A stretch of DNA of 64,000 bases from Lepus europaeus (GCF_033115175.1 NC_084833.1:56072716-56136715); one strand, 5' to 3'; shown: positions 39,790-52,072, counted from the first letter of the stretch. Notes: generated from the letters alone by a model not told the origin. A program made the numbers and translations.

Positions 39790-40830
39790 GATAGGACAGA
39801 TTAATTTGTTACACAGATATTTATAGAGCATCTGCTAGATATCAGATACTAGTCTAAGCACTGGAGATACAATAGTAAACCATACCTGCTTTCACGGAAC
39901 TTGTAGTCTTGTGAGAGGAAAAGGTAGAAAAATAAAAGCAAGTAAATATATAATATATCAAGTAATAATCAGTGCTATGGAGAAAATAAATCAGGGTAAA
40001 GGGAATAGGGAGGGCAGTGGCTGGGGCGGGGTGGAACCTTGCTGTTTGAACAGAGTAGTCTGGGAAGGCTTCTCAGATGAGATTACCTTTGAGGAGTCAC
40101 TGAAGGAAATGAGGGAGCAAAATATACTGGGCTTAGAGTGTTCTGGGCGGAAGGAAAAGCAAATAGAAAGGCCTGAGGTATCAATGTACTTGACCTGCTT
40201 AAAGAACAGTAGAAGGCCAGTATGGCTAGAGCAAAGGGACAGGGTCACTGAAAATAACATCAGAGACATACGGGGGCCCAGACTACGTAGGGATTTATAG
40301 GCCTCTGTTCAGGCATCTGGCTTTCAATTTGAGATCCATTGGAAACCAGTGGAAGATTGTGAACAGAGCGGTGTTGTGACATTACTCACTTTAGAAAAGT
40401 ATTACTCAGGCTATTGTGTGGATTAGACTTGTAGAGAAAGACTGAATAGGAGGCTGTTGTACAGTAATCCAGATGAGAGATGATGGTGCTGAGAGCAGTG
40501 TGATAGCTGTGAGTGGGACAAGAAAAGATCAAGTTCTGGGTATATTTTGAAGTCAAAGCTGACAAAGTTATTTGATGGCTTGAATGAAAAGTCTAAAATA
40601 AAAAATAGTCAAGCATGACCTCAAGAGTTTTGACCTAACTATTGGAAGATTAGAGTTATCATTTACTGGAATGGTGAAGACTACAGAGGGAGCAGATTGG
40701 AGCTGGAGAGAGAATAAGAATCAGGAGTTTTATTTTTGAACAAGGTAGGTTTGAAATCTCTATTAGTTATTCAAATGTAGCTCTTGAATAGACAGTTTCC
40801 TTGAGTAGATAAGTACCACCACCAGGCAGC
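39790..40830 (-). repeat. Long antisense L2 relic
   Basis: Starts with the inverted 3' end (ATTTATAGAGCATCTGCTAG), then GGGAAGGCTTCTCAGATGAG, GAGGCTGTTGTACAGTAATC, CAGATGAGAGATGATGGTGC and ACTGGAATGGTGAAGACTAC, all in inverted ORF2 order. About 1 kb, no open frame. Confidence 0.75.
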
Positions 40831-41685
40831 CTTCCTAGTTGCCACATGTTACTGTCAATAAGTGCTTGAGAGTTCAGTGGAAGAAGTGATTAGATGTGAC
40901 AATGGGGATGGAGACCAGTGAATGATTACATCATGATCTCTCCCCGTGAGCCAGCTGAGTGTAAGATGCCATGTAGGGTAGGCTGCCTCAGGGTGTGCTC
41001 TGTAGAAGCTCGGAGTAAGAAGAATTTTGTCTTTCTGGCCCAATTCCTCAATCCATGTGTGAATCCTTTTTAACATAACTTCAGTCTCCATGGAAGGGTG
41101 ACAAACCACCATCTCAGACCAATCCACAAAGTAGATAATAATCAGGAATAAGGCTGTCTGCTTAGAAATAACATGTTTGTTAGGTCGTGTGGTAAAGGCA
41201 GAGAAACAGAACACAGAAGGCCGGGGCAGTGTGACAGCCTGCCTTCGATAGGTTCCCATCTGTTTTTAAACAGCTACAAACCCAAGGACAACCTGTGTTC
41301 CCATGGTGTAGAATGGGTCGTGTGTTATATATTCAGTTAGTAAGCTAAGAAGAGAAGGTACAAACATTAGTGCCCTTTAGATTTCCAGGGTCAGAGATAG
41401 AGACATGTATATCAGGAATTCATGTTTAGCTACAGTGTCTAAGGACTAAAATAGAATAGGATGATTTGGGGTCCTTTTAGGAAAAATAATGGTATCTAGC
41501 TTCAATTTTAGGCTGTGCATGGGAATTTAAAATGCATGTATATACATGTATATACTTATTAACAGTTGAGTACTTACTCCATATGTGATATGCTGTTATA
41601 TGCTTTGAATGGGACATCTCAGTGAGCACTGAAATACTTACTAGCTCACTCAAACTCAGCTCTGTCTGACTTGAAACTATATGCT
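40831..41685. other. Intron 1 stretch without recognised features
   Basis: AT-rich. May include further decayed L2 at its left end. Confidence 0.3.
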
Positions 41686-41989
41686 TTTTTTAAAAAAAAG
41701 ATTTATTTATTTGAAAGGCAGAGTTACAGCAAGAGAGAGGGAAAGACAGAGATCTTCCATCTGCTGGCTCACTCTCCAAATGGCTGCAACAGCTGGAGCT
41801 GGGGCGATCCAAAGCTAGGAACCAGGAGCTTCTTCTGGGTCTCCCACATGAGTGCAGGGGCCCAAGTACTTGGGCACATCAGCAAGGAGTTGGATAGGAA
41901 GTGGAGCAGCCAGGACTCATACCGACGCCCCTATGGGATGCCGGTGATGCAAGTGGCAGCTTAACTCGCTTTGCCACAGCACCAGCCCC
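41686..41989 (-). repeat. CSINE
   Basis: Minus-strand copy from AAGATTTATTTATTTGAAAG to GCTTTGCCACAGCACCAGCC. The flanks share YATATGCTTTT. Confidence 0.93.
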
Positions 41990-42014
41990 AAAGCATATGC
42001 TTTTAAACACTACT

Positions 42015-42235
42015 CTGAGTCAAGACTTGGCATACTTTTCCTGTAAACAACTAGGTAGTATTTTGGCTTTGCAGGCTGAACAGTCCCTTCTTCCACTACT
42101 CAACTCTGCTATTGTAAAGCAAGAGCAGACAATGACAGTCGATGAGCAGGGTTGGTCATGTTCCAGTAAAGCTATAAAAACAAGCAGCAGGCTGGATTTG
42201 GCAGGTAGGAAACATTTGTCGGCCCCTGTCCTAAG
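42015..42235 (+). repeat. hAT-Charlie-type DNA transposon fossil
   Basis: GGCATACTTTTCCTGTAAAC, GTATTTTGGCTTTGCAGGCT, CACTACTCAACTCTGCTATT and GCAGGCTGGATTTGGCAGGT follow the standard order of this non-autonomous element. Confidence 0.7.
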
Positions 42236-42538
42236 TAGCTCTAATTGTGATTCTAGCTAACTAGAGACCTTGGATTTTTCTTCTGGGAATAAATGCTACA
42301 AAGAAAGCAGACCTCTATCATTTCCTGTTTACCAGTGTAGTCCATTCTGTGGACCACAGAAATCCATAGAAAGAAAGCTAGACAGTTTCTGTCTGTTGAT
42401 TGTGGCATGAATAATGAAGTAACAAAGTGACATTAGAAGCTGTTGTTCACATCATGAATCTGTGGCATCCCTTAGTATAGTTTGTAACTCACATCTCAGT
42501 TTTCTTTCCACTCTACAACTGGTTAGAATAGGTGTTTA

Positions 42539-42787
42539 GGGGCCAGTGTTGTGGCATAGTATGTAAAGCCTGTGACACCAGTATCCCATTTGGTGCCAGT
42601 TTGAGTCCTGGATGCTGCTCCACTTCTGGTCTAACTCCCTGCTAATGATCTGGGAAAAGCAGCAGGAGATGGCCCAAGTAATTGGGCTCCTACCACCCAC
42701 ATGGCATACCTGGATGAAGTGACTGGTTTTGGCCTGGCCCAGCACTGGCCATTGCAGCAGTCTGGGGAATGAACCAGCAGATGGTGT

Positions 42788-42818
<31 letters not shown>

Positions 42819-42847
42819 CTCTGACTTTCAAAATAAATAAATCTTTA
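42539..42847 (+). repeat. CSINE (first of tandem pair)
   Basis: GGGGCCAGTGTTGTGGCATA to AATAAATAAATCTTTAAATT, somewhat diverged. Confidence 0.93.
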
Positions 42848-42865
42848 AATTGAGAGAGATGTAGG

Positions 42866-43122
42866 GGCCGGCGCTGTGGCATAGTGGGTAAAGCCACTGC
42901 CTGCAGTGCCAGCATCCCATATGGGCGCCGGTTCGACACCCATCTGATCCACTTCTGATCTGGCTCTCTGCTGTGGCCTGGGAGGGCAGTGGAGGATGGC
43001 CCAGATCCTTGGGCCCCTGCACCACCGTGGGAGACCCGGAAGAAGCTCCTGGTTCCTGGCTTCAGATTGGCGCAGCTCCAGCTGTTGCCGTCAACTGGGG
43101 AGTGGACTGGTGGATAGAGGAC

Positions 43123-43154
<32 letters not shown>

Positions 43155-43198
43155 CTCTTTCTCTCTGTGTGTAACTCTGACTTTTAAATAAATGGATA
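42866..43198 (+). repeat. CSINE (second of tandem pair)
   Basis: GGGGCCGGCGCTGTGGCATA to ATAAATCTTTAATT. RAGAGAGATGT flanks it on both sides, so it inserted just behind the tail of the preceding copy. Confidence 0.94.
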
Positions 43199-43694
43199 AA
43201 TCTTTAATTAAGAGAGATGTTTAGGGTTCCAGACTGAGGAACATCATCTGTTTCCAACCAGAATACAGAACTGCCCACAGTACCTGTTTTCTTCAGAAGC
43301 TCCTGATGGTGATGGAGGAAGTACATTTGAACTTACCTTGTTAGGACTTAGATGCCTCTAGCAGTCACATTTCAGAAACAGCAGAGAACCAGGGACTGCG
43401 TAGGTTGAGTTTTAGCATAATGCAGAATCCATATCAGGATTACTTGAGAAATATGTTCAGAAGGCTACAGAGTATCTGCAGTATCCATCTAGATAACTAG
43501 TGCTTGGATATCTTGAATAATACCAGGATAGCACTTAGAAAGCCAGGATTTCTGTCAACATCAATAAAAACTACTTGAGTAGATTTACAAAGCAAAAGTC
43601 AAGGAATGGACAGATTTCTTAAAATGCTACTATGAAGAGATTCTGAAAGAAAGAATTAGATGATGTTAATCAGGAAAGGCTCTTTGAAAAAATA
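43199..43694. other. Intron 1 stretch without recognised features
   Basis: AT-rich, no exon or repeat recognised. Confidence 0.3.
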
Positions 43695-45190
43695 AAGGAG
43701 AGATTTATTCATGCAGTACTGTGTCAAGACCTGGGGATGTCACTGTGATCAAGACAGTCAAGATTCCTGCCCTTGTGGAGTCGGCACTTGTGTATGTGTT
43801 GTTACAAAATAAATAAGCAAAATAATTCTTGGTGTATAATTATGATGAAAGAAATAGTGGGATATATTAGTGACTAAAGAAGTGGCCAGTGTATGGCCAG
43901 TGAAGATATCTCTGAGGAAGTGTCACTTGAGCTGAAACCTAAAAGATAAAAAGGTGCTATTTGAAGTGTTAAGAACATTTTAGGCAGAGGGGACAGCAGC
44001 TACAAAGGCCTTGGAGTAGGAAAGGGCTTTTGAGCAAGGAAGTGTGAATGCAGCAGAATAAATAAATGTATGTATTTGGAAGCTGGAGAGAAGCAGGGCC
44101 CGAATGGTTCAGATCCCCATAGATTTTGATAAGAAGTTTGAATTTTGTTTGAACAGTGTAAAGCCATCAAAGAGTTGTAAGTAAGGGAGTGTTATTATCT
44201 GACTTACGGTTTTAAAAGCGAACTCTGGTTGCTGTGCAGAGAGTGAATTAGAGAAGCATAAAAGAAAAGGCAGAAAACAAGCTAGGAGGCTGTTACAGTA
44301 CCGATAAGAAATGAAAATGGCTTAGGTTAGATTGGAGGTAGTGAAGGTGAGAAGTAGATTGATTACAGATACACTTTGGAAGAAGCAACAACAGTACTTT
44401 ATATGAGAGGTTAGGAAGAGAAAAGAATCACTGAGTGTTGGTGGTGCCACTTACCAAGGTTGCTAGAAAGTATGTAACCCAGAGTGCTAAAAGGACTTTG
44501 GAGCTCAAACTGTTTTATTACTGATGAAGAAAGTGAGGCTTAGAGAAAAGTAATGCTTAGAGAGAGAAGTGATTTATCCAAGGTAACATGTGACAAATGG
44601 CAATTTACTGAAAGTAGGAAACTTTCTTGGAGGAATTAAAAAGATGAGGTTGGTAAAGATGATGAGTGTTGTTACTGAAAGATTTTGAATGCCAAGTTGA
44701 GTAGTTTTGTTTTATGCAGTTGGCAAGTGAACCTCTATAGGGGAAGGAGAACATGAAAGTAATATTTTAGGAGATTGATTGGATTTAGCAGTAACTGTAG
44801 AAACAAAGAAGGAAATAATGAGGGCTTAGGGAAGCAGAATTTTTCACTCACTGAGATAGGGACTAAGAGAAAATATAAGTTTTATGGGAAAGATCAGTGG
44901 GACAAGTTTGAAGTGCCTGTGAAGTGTCTAGGTAGAGAAGTTCAAAAAGACCGTGGATGTATGTGTTTAAAACTCATGAGTGAGGTCTGAGCCATTATTA
45001 CAAAGGTAGTAATTTGTGCACTGAGAACTGATAAAATTGTCTTTAAGAGGCTATGTAGAGTGAGGAAAGGACCAAAGACAGAGCAATGAGGAATACTGAC
45101 ATTTAAGAAACCCTTGAAAAAGACAGAATAAAGAGAAAGGTGGTTTTAGAGGCCAGTGGAGGAGTTTAAGGAAAAATTAATGTAGAGTTC
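43695..45190 (-). repeat. Long antisense L2 relic
   Basis: AAGATTCCTGCCCTTGTGGA, AGGCAGAGGGGACAGCAGCT, AAGGCCTTGGAGTAGGAAAG, AGCTAGGAGGCTGTTACAGT and GACAGAGCAATGAGGAATAC run in inverted L2 order over about 1.5 kb. Confidence 0.75.
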
Positions 45191-45194
45191 ATTA

Positions 45195-45330
45195 TAGTAT
45201 TGTTTCTAATGGCAACCATGTGGGAACAATCTCTAAGTCCATTAGTAGTTAAATAGCTAAATCAAGGAATGTTTATACCACAAGCTCAGATGTCTGTAGA
45301 GGGTGTGCTATTTTAAAATACAGAAAATAG
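45195..45330 (+). repeat. L1-like 3'-end remnant
   Basis: TTGTTTCTAATGGCAACCAT, TCTAAGTCCATTAGTAGTTA and GGAATGTTTATACCACAAGC recall old L1M 3' sequences. Confidence 0.4.
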
Positions 45331-45479
45331 GGCAGATATAAGGAAGTTGGTGCCAAGCTGGTTATAGGGTAATCTGGCATTATACATGCCTAAATTAATT
45401 GTTGGCATGTGTGTATATTCATGCCTTACTTTTTGCATGATCTGGCCAACCTTGTTAGTTGGCTAAATCCATTCATTCT

Positions 45480-46890
45480 CAGCCCTTTCCTATCTGCCTG
45501 ACTCCTCTATGGAGATTAGAAAAACTAAATTCTCTCCCAATATCCCTTGTAGGTAGCAGTGGCTGTGTGAATTTTAACCAAGAAAATACAGGCAAAAAGC
45601 TGCTAAGAAACTTCTGAGAAATCCATTGCTTCCCTGATAAAAGGGACAGATGGCACTAGAAGAATCCCTTTCTTCTACCTTATTTCTTGAATGTGGATGT
45701 AATGTCTGGAGCTCAGGCACCCACCTTATGACCATAAAGGCATGTGAAGAGAATTTCAGAGATAGGAGACCTATAGTTTCTAAGTTGCTGAGTTAATTAT
45801 CAGCTGCTGTGTATCTTCAGATTTCTTGTTATGTGAGAAAAATAACCTCTGTTAATTGGCTTTTCTTGTGGCAGAACCCTTTCATACTAATGAGGTCTAT
45901 TTTTGAACTTTGATTTTGACTGAAAAAAATTATATAATTTAAAACTTAAGAAATGTTTGAACTATTGCTTGAGTAAGAGAGAGATCTCTATATAAAGGAG
46001 ATAGTGGTATTTTTTATTTATTGATTTTACCATTATCTATTGATTTTCCTATTATAAAGGATAAGGATTTCTCTTTGACTTACTTATCATATCCCCTTCC
46101 TATTATACTGTTATTCTGTTAAATAACTATTTTGGATCAATTAACATTTATTACTTAGATTATTTTAGTATGTTCATTGTATTCACACTGAGTCAAATGT
46201 ACTATGATTGCTTCATTTCCCATACCCTGCTACACCAGAGCTCTGGCCCCAGCCCCTTCAAGTACCATAAAACTACAGATGGTCTAGCAAGTCCACATTT
46301 TTTTTCGGAGCACACTACCTTCCAGAAACCTAGGATCCTCTCATATCATTTTGAACTGGTTGCTCTTAAGGTGGACAACTTGTATCCTGGATTTTTCCTT
46401 CGGCACCATTCTTGGAATTTCCTTTGCTTTATTTCTTGGGTTCCGTACTTTTCTCTGTTTATTTTCCTCACTGTACTAGAGCATGTCTTTCAGTCACTTC
46501 TTGAGGATGCATGAGAAATAACTCTTTTGAGTTTTGACTGATGGTTTGGCTAGGTTTAGAAATTGTAGACTGTCAGATTTTTGAAGGCATCATTCCACTG
46601 TCTTTTAAACTTCCATTGTTACTATTGAGTATCCATAGCCATTCTGGTTCATGATCCTCTGCATTTGGATTATTTTTTTTTTCTTCAGAAGCTTTTGGAA
46701 TCTTTGTCATCCCTGATACTTCCAAATTTTTCAGTGATGAGAAATTTTGATGTGGATTTTTTTTCCCTAATTATGCAGGGTCCACTTAGGCCCTTTTCAT
46801 CTTTAAACTCATGTCCTTCAGTTCTGGCTTGGTGTGGCACCCACACTGACATTTAGCTGTTGTAGAAATCTGAAAACCTAGCCAAACTAT
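45480..46890. other. Intron 1 stretch with unassigned ancient repeats
   Basis: TTTTTGAAGGCATCATTCCA, ACTCATGTCCTTCAGTTCTG and GGACAGATGGCACTAGAAG-like phrases recur elsewhere in mammals, but I cannot name the family. Open frames here (for example 46170-46514) show no domain. Confidence 0.35.
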
Positions 46891-46907
46891 TGACTAATCA
46901 GTCTTTT

Positions 46908-47249
46908 TTTTTTTTTTTTGACAGGCAGAGTTAGACAGTGAGAGAGAGAGACAGAGAGAGAATTATAGAGAGACAGAGAGAAAGGTCTTCCTTCTGTTGG
47001 TTCACTCCCCTAATGGACACCGCTGTGCCAATCCAAAGCCAGGAGCTGGGTGCTTCCTCCCGGTCTCCCATGCGGGTACAGGGACCCAAGCACTTGGGCC
47101 ATCCTCCACTGCCCTCCCAGGCCACAGCAGAGAGCTGGACTGGAAGAGAAACAACTGGGACTAGTACCCGGCACCCCAACCGGGACTAGAACCCAGGGTG
47201 CCAGCGCCACAGGCAGAGGATTAGCCAAGTGAGTCACAGCACTGACCCA
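46908..47249 (-). repeat. CSINE, young variant, with perfect target-site duplication
   Basis: Poly(T)-GACAGGCAGAG to GTGAGTCACAGCACTGACC. The 16-base GACTAATCAGTCTTTT stands at 46892-46907 and 47250-47265 without mismatch, so this is among the most recent insertions here. Confidence 0.97.
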
Positions 47250-47498
47250 GACTAATCAGTCTTTTGATCTAGTCTTACATAAAAGAATAAACTTTGGCAT
47301 TTTTTCCAGTTATCTAGGTCAAGCGGGAGTCTTAGGAAAACTTCAAATTAATCTGTTTTCAAATCACATTGCACCCTTTCTCAGTAGAGGTTCCAATACT
47401 TCTAATTACTAATAGCTCAAACATAATAAACTGTTTTACATCTTTTATTAAAGAATAGGATGAGTGGGAAAGTCTGAAAGATAGCCCTGTTCCCTGAG

Positions 47499-47823
47499 GC
47501 CAGTGCTGTGGCACAGATTAATCCTCCACCTGTGGCGCCGGCATCCCATACAGGCACTGACTGGTTCTAGTCCTGGCTGCTTCTCTTCTGATCCAGCTCT
47601 CTGCTATGGCCTGGGAAAGCAGTGGAAGATGGCTCAAGTACTTGGGCCTCTGACTCATGTGGGAGACCTGAAAGAAGCTGCTGGCTCCTGGCTCTGGACT
47701 GGCCCAGGTCCAGCCATTATGGCCATTTGGGGAGTGAACCAGCAGATGGGTGACCTTTCTTTCTATCTCTCCCTCTCACTATCTGTAACTCTACCAGTCA
47801 AATAAATAAATAAAAAATCTTAA
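47499..47823 (+). repeat. CSINE, intermediate between variants
   Basis: Head ATTAATCCTCCACCTGTGGC like the young variant, but a single B box and an AAATAAATAAATAAA tail. The flanks share AGATAGCYCTGTTCC. Confidence 0.93.
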
Positions 47824-47954
47824 AAGATAGCTCTGTTCCTTATAGTTATTTAGGTACTCAGGGTGTCTATGGCACATTCATCTTCAACATGTGGCCTCTA
47901 AGAAGGGTACCCCAAGATTCATTTCCAGTCCAGCCAATCAGAAGAGGAAAAGAG

Positions 47955-48301
47955 AGGCCAGCATTGTGGTGTAGCAGGTTAAGCCTCCACTTACATCACC
48001 AGCATCCCAGACGGGTACTGGTTTGGGTCCCTGATGCTCTGCTTCTGATCCAGCTCCCTGCTAATGCACCTGGGAAAGCAATGGAGGATGGCCCAAGTGC
48101 TTGGGCCCCTGCACCCATGTGGGAGACCCAGAAGAAGCTCCTGGTTCCTGGCTTCAACCTGGCCCAGCTCTGGCCATTGCAGTCATTTGGGGAGTGAACT
48201 GGTGGATGGAAGACCTCTCTCTCTTTCTCTACCTCTTTTTCTCTCCCTCTCTCTGTAATTCTGACTTTCAAATAAATAACTAAATCTTAAAAAAAAAAAA
48301 A
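47955..48301 (+). repeat. CSINE, full length
   Basis: GGCCAGCATTGTGGTGTAGC to AAATAAATAACTAAATC and poly(A). The flanks share RGGAAAAGA. Confidence 0.93.
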
Positions 48302-49157
48302 AGGAAAAGAATATGGAGGAGTATGCATAGAAGATTTTCATGGGCCAGGCATGGGAGGAGTATATAACACTCCTCACCTCCTTATCTCTAGAATCCACTC
48401 ATATGGACGAGCATAACTACAAAGAAAGCTAGAAAATATAGTTTAGGAATCTTCCCACATAGATGAAGAGAATAAGGGTTTTAACAAGCAACTGGTAGAT
48501 TCTTGCCAACTAAGCATTCTGGGAAGTAAAATGGTGCAACTCACTTAAACTGTCAAGTTTTGCTGAGTTACTGCTTTTCTACCTACTGTTTAGATTCCAG
48601 AATTTTGGCAATACCTACCATTTTTTCTTATATTCTTTACTGTTATCTTTGTTCTTATGAGTTTAGGCCTTTTTACTCCTTTACTGTCATTTTTATAGAA
48701 TTTAGTTGGGAGCAGAAATAAATGTGCAGCTACATTGTCACTTAAAATATGTAAATATAATAAAATGACCCAAAGGAAACATAATTGAGGTTCATATGGG
48801 TTCCTGGCTGTGAATTTTCTGTTTTCTTTTTCTCAACTATACTATGAATATGTCTTAGTTGTGAAAATCAGAATCGTGTATTGACGTAGAAACATATGTT
48901 TAATTCATTAAACCAAAATGAGAAATTTCAGCACAATATTATAATTTGATTCTATTTTATATATGTTTATAAATGTCTTACTAATTTTGGAAAGATAGAC
49001 CTCTGAACTTGAAGGTCATAATTTGCAGGGAGTGGGACTGAAAAGAGATTGAGGGGTTTGGGGGAGGCCTTCACTTTTAATTTTATAGACTTAATTGATA
49101 TTTGAGTATTTCACATGGTGCTGTTTGACTCTTATTTGGTCACTAAAGAAGAGAACT
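48302..49157. other. Intron 1 stretch without recognised features
   Basis: AT-rich, no exon or repeat recognised. Confidence 0.3.
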
Positions 49158-49417
49158 GGGGCCAGCTTGTGGTATAGCAGGTTAAGCTGCTACCTGCAAC
49201 ACTGGGTGCTGGTTCATGTTCCGACTGCTCCACTTCCAATCCAGCTCCCTGCCACCCACAAGAGAGACCAAGATGAAGCTGCTGGCTTCAGTCTGGCCCA
49301 GCCCTGGCTGTTGCAGTCATCTGGGGAGTGAACCAGTGGATGGAAGATCTCTTTCTCTCTGTATCTCTCCTTCTCTCTTTGTAACTCTGAGTTTCAAATA
49401 AATAAATAAATCTTTAA
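49158..49417 (+). repeat. CSINE with internal deletion
   Basis: Head GGGGCCAGCTTGTGGTATAG and tail AAATAAATAAATAAATC are intact. The central CTGGGAAAGCAG...GGCCCAAGTCCTTGGGCC block is missing, leaving about 260 bases. Confidence 0.9.
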
Positions 49418-49424
49418 GACAAGA

Positions 49425-51420
49425 AAAGAACCAGTAAGGGAACAGTTAGCAGGACCAAAAGCACTAGAAAAGTAAAATTAATACTGAAAAGTATCTACTA
49501 GATTTGAAAATTAGGAGATCATTATTGGTGTTGTGGGATCAAAAGTGATCTCATGAAGAAAATATAGGGTATCAGAAAACAATACATAGTGGTTTAGATT
49601 TTTAAAAGACCATCCCAGACTGGGGTATGATTAAAGGGGGATGTAGAGTTGAGGCAGGATCTGAGGTTTGGGGGAGGGAGGTTCTTCCCAGTATCTGGGA
49701 ACTTTGAGTATGTTTCATAGCCTGTGGAGGAGTGATCCAGGAGAAAGGGAAGAGGACAACTTCAAGGAGAATGTTTTGAGAGCTTTCCTCATTTTTCTCA
49801 TCTGTTCATTGATAATTAGACTCCTCTGTAAAACTGAGAGGAACCAACAAGACCAATGTGGAATGAGCACCACAAGCTTTAGGTAAGAGAACTTGACTAG
49901 ATGGGCTTTGAAGCCTCTTCCAATCTTCAGTTCTACAAATACAATTTATTTGGGTTGGTCCTGCCAAGAACAGACCTCACAGAAACAAAAGCTCTGCTTT
50001 AATATGGCTTGAGCTGGGAATGCAGGTTTATTAGTGAAAGAGATTAGAATGAAGAATTTCTGTTTCTTTTGAGAAGCAAAGCATTCTCCCAGTGTTGCAT
50101 CACAAAATCTGATAGTCAGCACTTCCACTAATCTCTTATCAAGCTAGAAGCTCTCATTTTCTTTGTAAGTGCCCTTCCTTTTTCCCAAGGATAATAATTT
50201 AGAAACTGCTCTGCCAAGAATCAGTGTATTTTGGGAATCCGTTTCTTCACCTCACCAGGGTTACATTACAGTGAGTCATAGCTCTGACTTCATTCCTCCT
50301 TAGAAATCTGTAAGGTAGAAGATAATGAGGATCTCTAGTGCTACCCTCGTCCCCAGAAGATTCTAGGCTCAGCGCTTCCAAGAGTGACTCCCTCCCCCCT
50401 AGAACCAGAATTCCATGTTAGTTAGAAACTTGGTACTAAACTACACTTTGAGAGGTTTTAAATGTTACCATAATGAGGGCATAAAGTGCGTGTGAACCGA
50501 AAGTTCTCAAGTGAAGTGGCTTCTTTTCAGTATCTTTATCTTTCTGGAGGCCACTTTAAGTAGGAATAGCAGACCATGAATATCTTCCCTAGGGACTCTC
50601 TATCAAAGGACAGACTTGAATTTACATTCCTCATTCTGCTTCCTAGGATTAGGTATGCTGGCACACATATAAAGTCTAATCAAGTCCCCTGCTTCTTGGT
50701 CAGTGTCAGCCTCTTCTATACTCCCACTTTTTGGTCCATTAAAGGAATGACAAGATAGGACAAGAGTTTGAGTCTAAATGATGTCAGTGAGGATGATTCC
50801 TGTGGGTTCTGCCAGGTTCCAAAGTGTCTGCTGAAGAGCTTGCTAAGCAGGTGTGAATTTTGTCTTCTCACCCCCCTACCCCATATATGACTCAGCCCGT
50901 AGGAGAGCCAGGCCATCAAAGCATCAGCAGACCAGGTTAAAAAATTGAACTGTGAGGGAATGAGATTTAAAACAGAAGCAAGCAGAGTTTCTGACTAGCA
51001 ATCTAGGTAGCTTTCTTCAGCCTATGAGAATGAGCTAGCCTTTCTGTAAGACACTGACTTAGAGTCACCTATGAAGATACAGAGATCATTTATTCCAAAC
51101 TAAAACTAGAAAGAAGGTACCAGGCTGAAGTTAGTCCAAATCACAAAGATCCCTCAGTTCTCTTGAGCCATATTCACTGGCCCTATCCACATTTTCCAGT
51201 GTTTTTGCTCTTTTATTAATTCAGGGTGGCCTACTACAATTTGGTTTTTAGTACCTTGCTGTGACAATAGCAATAAAGTCCCTACTTGCAGGAAGGATAA
51301 GTAAGTAAAGATAAAGCTCAGTTATGTGAGTCTCCTTCATTATTTCTGTGACACCTGGAAACAGTTGGAGAAAGGTGAAGTGGTCTGTCACTAAGACACC
51401 TCTGCTTTGTGTTCCTCAAG
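49425..51420. other. Distal NRIP3 intron 1, repeat-poor
   Basis: No CSINE over 2 kb before exon 2, and no exon recognised. Confidence 0.35.
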
Positions 51421-51582
51421 CAACCTCATAACATTCTGCAGAGGCGCCTCATGGAAACCAACCTGTCTAAGCTCCGGAGCGGTCGTATCCCCTGGGCCTC
51501 CAAGACCAACAAACTCAACCAAGCCAAGTCTGAGGGCCTAAAGAAGTCTGAGGAGGAGGATATGATTTTGGTCTCTTGCCAG
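51421..51582 (+). CDS. NRIP3: NRIP3 exon 2 (residues 59-112)
   Basis: This 162-base phase 0-0 exon follows a 15.2 kb intron. Its acceptor is GTTCCTCAAG, where AAG replaces the usual CAG/TAG and makes a weaker 3' splice site; the donor is GTAATA. It encodes QPHNILQRRLMETN, a basic serine/lysine linker, an acidic EEED patch, and the first beta strand of the protease-like fold (MILVSCQ). The same frame stays open for a few codons upstream of the acceptor, but that sequence is intronic and has no family match. Confidence 0.96.
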
Positions 51583-52072
51583 GTAATATTCTGAAAACAA
51601 CTTCTCCAGGGCTTTCTGGAAAATAGGATTTATAGCCCTTTAGAATCCCAGTAGTGGAGCCCCTCCTCCAGGCTTTATGGAGTATGGGTCTTATCATGGA
51701 ATTCATAAATGAACTTTAAAATATATGCAATGTTGTGTACGATGTGCATCTTTATGGGAAGAAGGACCAAAGCTTTCATCTGATTTTCAAAGGGGTATTG
51801 ATTAAAAATTTTTGAAGTAAGAGCTTCTGGATAATGTATAGAATTAAATACTCGAAGTCCTTTGAGATCTCCTGTCAGTCCTGGATTCAACAGGAAAAAG
51901 ATCCAACTAAAGACAGACTTAGCAGTGGTTAAAGATAGGACAATTCTAACCCATAATTGGGGAGAATGTGCACCAGCCCTGCCTTTCATATGACATCTGC
52001 TGCCTACTCCCTACATCTCCCATCCCATTTGCTTCTCTGGCTCCTGCTGAACAGTACATTTCCTCTCCACAG

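Larger units (their letters stand above)
36214..51420 (+). other. NRIP3: NRIP3 intron 1 (about 15.2 kb)
   Basis: GTGAGC to CTCAAG. Holds eight CSINEs, two long antisense L2 relics, a hAT fossil and an L1-like remnant. 36420-38850 has no recognised repeat and could hold intronic regulatory sequence. 49425-51420 is also repeat-poor. Confidence 0.85.

Noticed and set aside
46170..46514. 114-codon frame in NRIP3 intron 1
   Set aside because: Lies in AT-rich unclassified repeat sequence, no known domain, no splice sites of note.
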